Assembly: GCA_958450365.1 (NCBI GenBank)
Contig: CAUEEP010000913.1
Location: 849,001 to 913,000, forward strand
DNA: 64,000 nucleotides
Origin: Mesorhabditis belari
Taxonomy: Eukaryota; Nematoda; Chromadorea; Rhabditida; Rhabditidae
Reading direction: 5' to 3'
Part shown: positions 12,701 to 24,700 of the stretch, piece by piece
Layout of the letters: each line of letters begins with the position of its first letter
Numbering within the stretch: position 1 is the first letter of the stretch
Translations under genes and position numbers: made by a program
Notes under the pieces: model-generated
Database searches by the model: none
What the model saw: the letters and a program-made list of their open reading frames with translations, nothing else
What the model was told of the DNA's origin: nothing

Positions 12701-15700
12701 AAGAGATGTAAAAAGATTCTGTAAATCTCTTTACCTTTTCTAGTCTCACCGCTCATCGACTCTGACCGCAATGGGCCCATCGTTCTCGGCTGTGACCGTC
12801 TCTCTCTCCTCACTCCCACCATCACCACAGGTTTCAAAGCAATTCTAAAGCTTTATTTATAACAAAAAAATACTTGATTTCAGTAATAATAATAATAAAA
12901 AAGAGCCAGAACACACAAAAATGACAGTTTCATTTACACAGTTTGAAATTAATCGAAAGAAAAAGAAAAAAATAGTACCGTGCTTGATTTGAACGCTTGA
13001 ACAACCACAAAATAGACAAAGACAGGTCAAAAGAAAAATTATTGCATGACAGCTAGTCTAATATAGTAGCAAAACTAATATAGTAGCATTTCTATCACTA
13101 AATATATATATACTTTATCCGACAAGGAAAAGTGACAATGCAAACAGATTGAACAGCGTAGACGAAGAAAGATAATTGATATACAAACACAACTACAATT
13201 AGACACGTGTATATATGACATTAAAAACTAATTTAAAATTGACAGAGCTACAAGATCGAGCTTATATATTGAGGATTTAAAATAGTTCAGAGACGAAAAA
13301 ATATCACAAGGTAACTTATTAAAGACTTTAAGCTTAATAAAAAGGATAAAAAAAATGAAATAAAAAAGAAAATTTCAATTATAAACTTGAAATTTCAATT
13401 TAGCCACCATTAGCTGGAGAGAAACCGATCGAGAAAACGAGACAAGACAGCGATGGGTTGCCCGTTGTCGAGGTGAGCTTTCGAAGAGAAAACCTCGTCT
13501 TTCAAAGAAGCTTTTCAGCTTTTCAGCTTTTTTTTGCTTTTGTCAAAAAAACTAGATTTCTTTAATATGCTAAAATTATGCTCATTTTTCATAGGTTTCG
13601 GCCGATTTCAATTTCGTGAAGATCCCCGTTGACGAGTATGGAATCGAGGTTTTCTCGTCGGATGACTACGATAAAGAGGTGTAAAATTGATCTTAAATCG
13701 ACAATTCACGGAAAAACACAAAAAACAATAGTTTTTTTTGGCAATTCTGGTAATTTTTTTTACAATTTGTTACTTTTTAAAATCATTGTAACATTGTGAG
13801 ACGCGCCTCATCCCTTAAAGATGTGAAACGAAAGAATAAGAGACAGAAATTCGCTTAATCAAAGCAAAATTTTAAAAATCAACCATGAAAGGACAGTTTA
13901 TTGATAGAAAAAACGTTTATCAGACATTTGAAATGCGCCCCACCCCTTTTCCCATTAGCAATCCAACTTTGAACTCGAATTTCTTGGTGTTCGGCTTTCC
14001 AATTTCAACATTCTTTGTATCATTAGATTCGTCAAGTCTTTTTCTATCGATTGGTAGAAAAAAATATTTAAATTGCACAGCTGAACGCGAAGATATTTGA
14101 GTTGAAAGTTAGATTGCCAATGGCAAAGGAGGCGGAGCGACGGACCTTTCATACGCGCCCCGTTTCTTTGCCATTGACAATCCAACTTTGAACTCAAATA
14201 TCTTCATGTTCAGTTGTGCAATTTAAATATTTTTTCTACCAATCGATAGAGAAAGACTTGGCAAATCTAATGATACAAAGAATGTTGAAATTGGAAAGCC
14301 GAACACCAAGAAATTTGAGTTCAAAGTTGGATTGCTAATGGGAAAAGGGGTGGGGCGCGGATCAAATGTTCGATAATCTTTTCAAAAAGAAGAATCGGTT
14401 CAGGTCGGCGACGACAACGTTTTCTACTCTGATGAGGAGGATATGAAAGAAATGGAAGCCTATTCGATCAATCAACAAACACAAACAGAACAACCACAAA
14501 ATAGACAAAGACAGGTCAAAAGAAAAGCTAGTCAAAAACTAATATAGTAGCATTTTTTGATTGTTTAGAATAAATCACAAAACGAGTTAGTACTTTTGAA
14601 AAGGATTCTTTTAGACGCAAGTCTCCGCAGTGTCATTGGGTCTTTTATGTGAAGGGATCACTCAGACGACTGTTAGCGGTTTTAAACAAGTCATTCGAGT
14701 GAGTTTAAGAATGTCTTCATTGATTGCTTGATTGGCTGATCATTATTAACATAACTATAGCAGTTTTCTAAAAACAAGCAATTAATTGCTTTCTTTTCAG
14801 CCAAAACTTCCTCGTCAAGAGCGAATCTCGATGACAGAAGTTGTTGAACAAGTTCTTGAACAACATGAGCTGATTGGAGAGGTTTGGAAAAGAAATAAAT
14901 AAATTGAAATTGAAATAAATTGAAAAAATTTGGTTTAGAAAATAAAAAGACCGAACTGAGCTAATAAATCAATTTGAAACTAATTCTAATTTCAATCATT
15001 TAGCTTTGCTATTGTTTACCCTCGTTAGGATTTTGTTTTTCATTGATTTAAACTTCTTTTTGAAACATACTGAAAAACTGAGGACAAATCAAGAACTTCT
15101 AAATCATGAAATGACAGGCAACTATTTAGCCGTCATCAAGTGACCAAACGGCGACAAGTGAAGCCGAATCGGCAAAGGAATCCGAAGCCGAAGTATCGGA
15201 TGAATGGAGACAGAGATTGTCGAGAAAAGAGACCTTATCAGAAAAGAAAAGCTTCGAGGTAAATGCAGAGCTTCGGATTTCGGAATGTAAAGCTTTTCAT
15301 CTTTAGATAATGGTCCCAGAAATCGCGATCGGTGATGAGGAGATCTATTTCCAAAAAGAAACCGGAGCACAAACGGAGAGAAGCGGTTTTATGAGAAAGG
15401 TTTGTGAACCGATTGTCATTGTCACAAAAGAAAGGCCAAAATTTACTTTTTACAACTTTAAAATAACTTAAATCTTTAAATCCGGGGTCTAAATTAGGAC
15501 CGAAACGACTAAAACAAAATTATCAGCAATTAGATGTAGTAATTTCATTGACAAATTCATTGACATTTGACAATGACATTTTTTTGACAAAGACAATGTA
15601 AAAATGGATAAAACAAATCAGTTTATCAAGATGAAAACCCGTTTTTGGCTCAGTTTCAGCTTTAAGTCTTGGCTAGTTTTGGCTAGTCGTATCTTGGCTA

Positions 15701-18700
15701 GTTTTTATTTAACAAAATGCTGAATTTTTTTGCAAAAACACAGCCAAATTCAAGACAAGACACAAGACAAGACATAATTCAGACAATTTTATTTAGGTTT
15801 AATTTAATACAAAACTTATATACAGTCATGGACAAAAGTCTTTTAACATTGGTTTTTGAGAAGTTTGTTCTTTGCATATCTTGGTCCAGATCCGAGCAAT
15901 TTGCAAACGGTTAAAAGATTTAAAGAGCTTATTATCTCTAATTTTAACATTACAAAAAGATGGATTTAACAATTTATCAGGTGTCATGAACCTTTTAATA
16001 AAACAAAAATTGGACCAAAAATTGAAGGACAAAAGTCTTTTAACATTTGAGAAAAACATTATGAAATCAATACTTAGTGGGTCCTCCGTGAGCCGCCATT
16101 CCTGCTTGAATTCTCCTTGGCATGCTGTCAACCAGATCACGTAGAATTTGGGGTCAAATAGTTGTCCAGACTCGACGGATGAAGTACCAAAGCTCCACTT
16201 TTGATCCGAATAGTTTCCCTTCAATTTCGACTTCACAAACTGCACAATCGTTCAGCCAATCTTTATGATTTTGGTGTCATTTTGTTGCACTTATTGACAT
16301 CTATAAAATGAAACCAAAATCATAAAGATTGGTTCACTTAGAAAAAAGTTATGGTGAGTTGCGCAAATAACACGGCGTCCCTTGAGCAGCTGTGACTTGT
16401 GGCACGGGGCATTGTCCTGGTACAACAACCAACCTTGGTCATATTTGCGGTCGAAAACGGTAGAAGATCATTCTCCAGAATCGTCTTGTAGCGTTGAGCA
16501 TTCAGCGTTAAGTTTAGAAGGACGAGTGGACCCAGTGAATTTCTGGACATTGCTCCTAGAAATCAGAAAATGAGTAGGCCAAAAACAAGGTTCCTACCCC
16601 ATAGCATGATCGATCCGCCACCATATTTTGCACATTAAATACTTGCGTCCTACAGTTAAAATGTTGGTGTAAAATATGGTGGCGGATCGATCATGCTATG
16701 GGGTAGGAACCTTTGTTTTTCTGGAGAATGATCTTCTACCGTTTTCGACCGCAAATATGACCAAGGTTGGTTGTTGTACCAGGACAATGCCCCGTGCCAC
16801 AAGTCACAGCTGCTCAAGGGACGCCGTGTTATTTGCGCAACTCACCATAACTTTTTTCTAAGTGAACCAATCTTTATGATTTTGGTTTCATTTATAGATG
16901 TCAATAAGTGCAACAAAATGACACCAAAAATCATAAAGATTGGCCGAACGATTGTGAAGTTTGTGAAGTCGAAATTGAAGGGAAACTATTCGGATCAAAA
17001 GTGGAGCTTTGGTACTTCATCCGTCGAGTCTGGACAACTATTTGACCCCAAATTCTACGTGATCTGATTGACAGCATGCCAAGGAGAATTCAAGCAGGAA
17101 TGACGGCTCACGGAGGACCCACTAAGTATTGATTTCATAATGTTTTTCTCAAATGTTAAAAGACTTTTGTCTTTTTTCAATTTTTGGCCCAATTTTTGTT
17201 TTATTAAAAAGTTCATGACACCTGATAAATTGTTAAATCCATCTTTTTGTAATGTTAAAATTAGAGATAATAAGCTCTTTAAATCTTTTAACCGTTTGCA
17301 AATTGCTCGGATCTGGACCAAGATATGCAAAGAACAAACTTCTCAAAAACCAATGTTAAAAGACTTTTGTCCATGAATGTATAAAAAACAAGTTTTAAGA
17401 CAAAAATTGATCTGCAAAATTTGGGCATAGTAAAGTCGAGAACAGTGGAGAAAAGCGGAAAATCCCCGGCATTAGCCGTTCCAACAGGGACACCTATCTA
17501 TCGGCCGCGTGTGCCAGATGGCGAGCGATTACACCGCACACCAAAGAACATCTCGCCAGTCATTTACGGATTCCTCTTTTGCATTGTAAATAGCTCCAAA
17601 AGAAGCTAGTCAACTGATAATTTGTATAAGAATTTTATATCACTTCACCCAGCTGCTGATAATTTGGATTTAATGAGAAACGGGCTTAATTCGAGCCATT
17701 TATAGGAGTTATCGCGAAAGTCAGACGAAATCGAGCAAACTGATGAGATCGTTCGTTTCATGGTGACTGGCACGAGTCAAACTGGTCAGAATTGATTCTA
17801 TTACAATTCAATTACAATTCATCGTCTAAACGTTTCAAAAAACTTCAACTATTACCGTATTTTCTGTAATAGTAGTGCGCACTACTATTTTTTCAACCCC
17901 CCTCCAGCCTGCACTACTATTATAGACTACACTACTATTACAGACTACACTACTATTACAGACTACACTACTATTACAGAAAATACGGTATATCGAATAT
18001 TAAGTGAAATTGAAGAAATAAGAAAAAATTTCCTTTTAAAAACTCGGCGAGACTTTTCAGACTTTTCCTATGAGTCAAATGGCGCGCAAACCGAGGATTT
18101 CCCGAGAAGCGATGTGGTAAAAATTTGAGCTTTTAGCTTTTAAGAGCTTTTAAAAGATTTTACGGTTATAAGTTCTTGAATTCTTTTTTTTTTTTTAGGA
18201 ATCACAAACTTTTGTTGAATGTGCTGATTTCTCGGAGCAAACAATGATTGAATATGCGACAACAAGTGCGCAGAGTGTCGTCACAAAAATACATGAACAA
18301 GTGGGTGAAGGCTTGAGAAATCTTTGCAAATCCATTTGTAAATAGTTTTTGCACTTGAAACTCTACAATTCGAAGTCACTGAATACCACAATTCACTCCC
18401 AAATTGCTATCAAAAAATTGTAACTTTTAAAGGGCAGACAGTTTTTCAAATATCTAACTTTAAATTTCAGATTTGAACTTTGAAAGAAATCATTTTTTTC
18501 CTAAGAAAATGATCAAATAAATAAAAATAAGATACCGTATTCTCTCTAATAGTAGTGCACTCTCTAATAGTATTGCGGTTCGAGAGGGGGTTAAAAAAAT
18601 AGTAGTGCACCCTCGAAAATTTGAATTTCTGGTGCTTCTTTTTCATCTAAACCTTTTTGACTTTATGTTTATGTGAAATTCTAAAGCTATTCAAGCAAGC

Positions 18701-21700
18701 AAATGTGAGGATTTTTTTTATTCATTTATTAACTATTCTTCACATGAAAAAGTTAGCAAAAATCTAAAAATCTAAAATTGTTTTGCAAAGTGCAAAAACA
18801 TCTTTTTGTTGTTTGTCAAGACACAAATTGTCAACTCGCCGGCCCACAACTGTATGTCAAAAGGAGCCAAAGGAGTACGTGAAACGAACGTGAAAGAATT
18901 GCAAGAATTTTTGGAACAAATCTTATATCTGTCTTACTTTGGTAAATGATAAAACTCTTTAATAGTAGTGCACTCTCTAATAGTATTGCGGTTCGAGAGG
19001 CGGTTGAAAAAATAGTAGTGCGCACTACTATTAGAGAGAATACGGTAAATACGGTAAGTTTGTTTTCATAAAACTTGTAAATTCCTTTTGCTGAATGAAA
19101 GGGAATCGAGTTATCGAGTACAATCGAGTCGAGTACTGTACTCGACTCGATTGTACTCAGATTCAGCCTTTGTACTGTACAAAATTATCAGCGCTAAAGT
19201 GCTATAGCTAAAGACTATAGAAAAACGGCACTTTAGCGCATTAATCTTCAAGACGATTTTTCTCTGTTTTAGTAGGTACAGTAGCGGACATTAACTTACG
19301 ATATTTTTTCTTCTTATCATAATTTTTATTTTCTAAACACGCAAATGAGCTAAAAATCAAACCGACCCATAACGACCACGGGACGGCTAGGCTTACGTTA
19401 TATAGGGGTTTACGTTATATAAGTGCCGTTTTATATGCTTAACGTCGGCGGGGGGCCGGTCCGCCTACGTTATAGAGAGGTTTACGTTATATCGAGGTTC
19501 GTTATAGAGAGGTTCGACTGTAATTGTGTAAAAACAATTGTATTTTGATATTCTGAGTTCAAAAACTTAATAGCATTTGAAAAAATTCTTTTAGAACAAA
19601 TTTAGAACAAAATTCTTTTAGAACAAAACTCGCGACGACATTAGCTTACGATATTTTGGTTTCAGTTTCAGATAGGTACACGAATTTCAGAAAACTACAG
19701 TTCAGATAGGTAGTTCAACTTTGACACCAATTTTCTCTATGTTCTTACACTTGAGTATACAAAATAAATTGTAGTTTTCTATAACCAAATTTAATGAGGA
19801 TCATTTTAAGACCAACCTTAAGTCGATCTGGTAATTGGAAGTCGAATTATAGAGTAAAATAGAAAAGTGCGCTAAAGTGCTATAGCTAAAGACTATAGAA
19901 AGACGGCACTTTAGCGCACTTCTTCAAGACTGCTTTTCTCTATGTTTTCATCAATGAGTATACAAAACAAATTCGACTTCTCTATAACCAAATTTAATGA
20001 GGATTCGATTAAAACCAACCATAAGTTGATTCAATTTCTATACCTCGAGTTATAGACCGTCAAAGTTGATCAACAATGAAATATGATATTTGAAAAAAGA
20101 TCGTCACTTTCGTGCGTCTGTAACTCCCTTGTATTTATCGTATTTCTAAATATTAATATTACCATTGTGTAGCCCTTGAAAAGAGCTTTCAGAAAATGTA
20201 TAACACTAATAGTTTAAACTCAAAGACAACGGAGTTACAGACGTGCGAAAGTGACGATCGTTTTTCAAATATCATATTGTCATTGTCCAGTACTTTAGTT
20301 CAACTTTGATACAAATTTTCTCTATGTTTTCTTATTTTCTGTTTTCTCTATGTTCTCGCACATGAATATACAAAATAAATAGTAGCTTTTTTATAACGAA
20401 TTTTAATAAGGATCATTCAGGCGATGACGAGCGTCGACACAACTGACACAGCACAAGATATCCGTTTCATGGTCTCATCGAGTACGCAATTCGAATTGGA
20501 TTTGAGGGATGTCGAGACACAGGTTCAGATCAAATTTGTACCTGTAGCCTGTACACAAATTCACAAATTACGGTCTAGTTGAGAGTTTATTGGCGAATTT
20601 TGCTGACATTAGCATTTGATTGAAAAAAAAACTATGAACAGATTAGACAAAATCGTCTATATCTAGCCTTTCCAATTTGCTAAATGAGCAAAAGAACCTT
20701 TTGTTTATCAAAAGAATTTGATAAACAAAAGTCTTTGTTCTATTTTACCGCTTTTACGGTAGAATAGAACAAAGATTTGTTGGTTTAGTGGAATTACTGT
20801 GCCATTTGTGTCATTACACACTGTTCATTATAGATCAGCGCTACGGGCTGCCCTTTCAAATCTTGAAGATTGAGAGCTCTGACAGACTTCTTAGCTCTGA
20901 CACTTTGAGAGCTCTGACAGACTCCTTAGCTCTGACAGACTTCTTAGCTCTGACAGACTTCTTAGCCCTGACAGACTCCTTAGCTCTGACAGACTTCTTA
21001 GCCCTGACAGACTCCTTAGCTCTGACAGACTTCTTAGCCCTGACAGACTCCTTAGCTCTGACCGTAACTGTTAGGCCTCTTAGATGTAATTATAAATACT
21101 AATTATAAAGTTAGTAACCCCAAAGTAACACTGAAACTGAAATACTGAAACAACACAGAAATAATCCTTCTGCATGGCCTAATTGTAAGCTTACTTTTCA
21201 ATTTTTACTATTAGATCTGCCCAACGATGGCCACGATTTCAACGGAATACTCCATTGACACAAAAGAAGCGTCGACGACCGTAAAACCCGAAGTGTCGAG
21301 TGTTGAGGCAAGAAAAAAAACTAAAAAACTCAAAAAAAAAGACTAACGAAAACATTGTGTCTGAAAGTTAAGCGCTCTAAAATAAATAAAGAGGGAATAA
21401 TTCTTCCGTGTTAAGTAAAAGTAAAAGTAAAAGTAAAAGTAAAGTAAAGTAAAAGGGTAAAAAAAATAATAATGCTTCCTAGGCATGAATAAAATAAAAA
21501 CTTTAAATAAATAAAATAAACTTTTGCCTGGACACTCAGTGCCCTTTATAGAATCGGATATGAGGAACCCGAAACTGAAATCAAAATCTACCAAATGACT
21601 TTCCAGGCGTGTAAAACTTCAATCGAAAATTTGACATCAAAACAGACGCTTTAAAATGAGAAAAATGAGCAATGAGATAAAAGTGCGTTGGTGGCCTAGT

Positions 21701-24700
21701 GGATACCGCATTAGACTTCCGGACACAGGATTCGGGTTCAAGCACTTCAATTCAATCAGTTTTTTTGTTCAATCAGTTCAATCAGTTCAATCGGTTTTTT
21801 GTTTTTGTTTTTCTTTTGAAGCAACATTTAGGATTTTGCAATTAATGAATTATAGTTTTTCTTTTAATTTCTTTTTCGATTTTCGATTCAATTGAAGAAT
21901 TTCAAATTTTCGATTGAAGTTTTACATGCTTGGAAAGTCATTTCACAGATTTTCGTTTCGGATTCGGATTGCTCATATCCGATTCTACCTCATGTCCGAT
22001 TCAGATTCGGATTCCTCATATCCGATTCTACCTCATATCCGATTCAGATTCGGATTCGGATTCCTCATATCCGATTCTACCTCATATCCGATTCAGATTC
22101 GGATTCCTCATATCCGATTCTACCAAGTGCAGACAAAAAGCTCACCTTGAGTTCGTGCTTTTTCCCTAGTTAAGTGAAAAATAATCAGCCAACAGATTCA
22201 GCAGGAAAAAGACTAGAGAAAAGATTTGCAAATAGCACAATTTTTCCATCTTCCACAATTTTGATGCAATATGGGTATGGGTTCCCGTACAATTTTTGAA
22301 GAGCTCTACGGTAGATGGAGTGTTCTTCTAGATTTCCTGCGTCCCGCAAGTCTCCTCCACGGGCAGTTCAACGACAAAAACGATCTTCTCAGAGACTTCA
22401 ATTCAAGCTGTCGTCGAGATGGCTGATCGACAAACACAGGTCTTTCTTTTGATTTAATTAAATAATTGAGTCAAGTAGTTTTAGTTTTAAAATGAAATGA
22501 GCAATCAAAGAGAGAGACTGAGCCTCAGAGAACTGAGGCTCTCAGAGACTGGGCCTCAGAGAACTGAGGCTCTAAGAGACTGAGCCTCAGAGAACTGAGG
22601 CTCTCAGAGACTGAGCACTTAAAGTGGTTTCAGAAACCAGCTTTGGTTTCAGAAATTTACAAGATAATTGTTTAATTTTATCGAAGATCTTGTGAATTTT
22701 GTAAAAGTTAATAAAAACAAAATAAAACTATCATTTTAATAAACTTTAGACTCACGTTCCTTTGTGTTATTGAGGTTAATCTAGAATCCCCTCCTCCTCC
22801 TTCATAACTCTCAATCGAAAACCCATCTAAATCAAATCCTGAATCTAAACCAAAAACTATAGCTTCCCTTTACTTTTCAGTAACTCTTAAAGTCTCATTT
22901 TTATCCCAATTCACTCCAAGTTCTTTAAATTTTCCTTCATAAAATGTTTATAAACCTTTTTTCACTTCAAAACTAGTTACCTTTTGACCTTTAGATTCAT
23001 CAGAACTCTTTGAACTTACTAAAAAACCCAATCCTAAAAATACCCTAAAATCTCCCCCAAAATTCCAGATAAAATCCTACTACGTGAGCACACAAGCCGG
23101 CCCATCCGAGCCCGAAAAAGAGTCAGTCGAGGTACAAACGGATGAGCACCCGGATTGGATGGAATACCCGTCACAAGCGCTTTGGTCTGACTTCGACGTA
23201 GTGTTGGGAGAAGAGCAGACAGCCACCGAGCCGGATGCTTCATCCGATGGTGGACTTCTCGAGGGGGACGCGTGGGTCGAAGAGTTGATGGGCCCACCGC
23301 TATGGTCGGACTTTGACGTGGTGATCGGTGATGAGAAAAGCCAAACCCAGTCGGAGATTCCCTCAGAGGCGCCATCGATGGCGCAAAGTCGTGAGAATTT
23401 GAATCGACGAGGAGAGAGGAGACGCTTTGAGGAGTTCGGCGCACAAACGGACCCAATCGAGCGACACGATCGAGCGATCGGGACAGACGATCAGAAATGG
23501 AAGAAGGCCGGTGATCAATGAGAAGCACGAGCATGATCACACAGGTGCTAACTTCACTAACTGTTTGTTTTGAAATTGAAATCTAAAGATGCTTTTGCTC
23601 GAGTCGATGAAAATGAAAAAACTATAAAATGAAAATTTTCGTGAAATCATTTGCAGATGAGATTGAGAAAAGACGATTAAAAATAACCGCACTTTTTAAA
23701 AGTTTGATTAGCAATTGAACGAATAATTAATTCATTGTTTGCTTAAAATTTTGTAATTTGGCATTTATTAGGCTTTCCAAAAAGTCTTTTCGTTTCTTTT
23801 TTTATTGAACATTGAAAACAAACAACAAGCAAACATTGAAAACAAATTCTTATCGTTTCCTCGAAATAAAAAGTGTTTATTGTTCAATTTCTCATCTTTT
23901 TAAATCAATTTGCGTTAAAAACCCAACTTTTAGAGATGGGAATTCATTTTTTTAGGGAGTGGGACAAATGCGACCTTTTTTTTGCGCACCCGGACATTTG
24001 CGCACCTTTTTTTCCGCACCTTGCCCATTAGCGCACCTTTTTTCGCGTTTTAAAAAAGCTCTAAAAGCTAATATTAACCAATTTCTATTCCAAAAGTTGT
24101 TTTTTTAGGTAATTTCAGGACGTAGAATCGAAATTTTGACATATCAGAGCTTGTGGAAACAAACGGACGGAGTTATACAAAGAGAAAAATCGATAATTTT
24201 CTGTAATTTGATCTAGCCGTTTTGTCTTTCAAATTGGTCCCACACGCTCTGATATGTCAAAATTTCGATTCTACGTCCTGAAATTACCTAAAAAAACAAC
24301 TTTTGGAATAGAAATTGGTTAATATTAGCTTTTTAGAGCTTTTTTAAAACGCGAAAAAAGGTGCGCTAATGGGCAAGGTGCGGAAAAAAAGGTGCGCAAA
24401 TGTCCGGGTGCGCAAAAAAAAGGTCACATTTGTCCCACTCCCTTTTTTTAACGGTTTTAACGCTGTAACTATTTCATTAATACTTTTTCAATTCATTTTG
24501 GACAGAAAAAAATCCAATAAACACTTTTTATTTAGAGCAGTTCAATTGATGTAATTCAATTCAAATTGTTCAATTGTTCAATTGTTGCTTTTAAACGAAA
24601 GTACGAAAAGAAACGAAAAGCCTTTCTGGACAGTTTTATATAAAATCACCACTGACAAATGAGCACTGGATGTAAATGGGTTTTATTTCAACTTTGCAAG

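Noticed and set aside
15826..16245. Intact transposase gene in the Tc1-like element
   Set aside because: Frames are broken by shifts, and both halves encode only the C-terminal region, so no functional transposase is present.
20788..21102. Open frame with L-A-L-T-D-F repeats
   Set aside because: An 18-bp satellite, divisible by three. Inclusion would disturb the phase-0 joining of the 20421 and 21215 exons, and no good donor follows.
23084..23540. Minus-strand frame of 168 codons opposite the large tail exon
   Set aside because: It is the antisense shadow of the plus-strand exon, which has splice signals, phase agreement and tail-like repeats.
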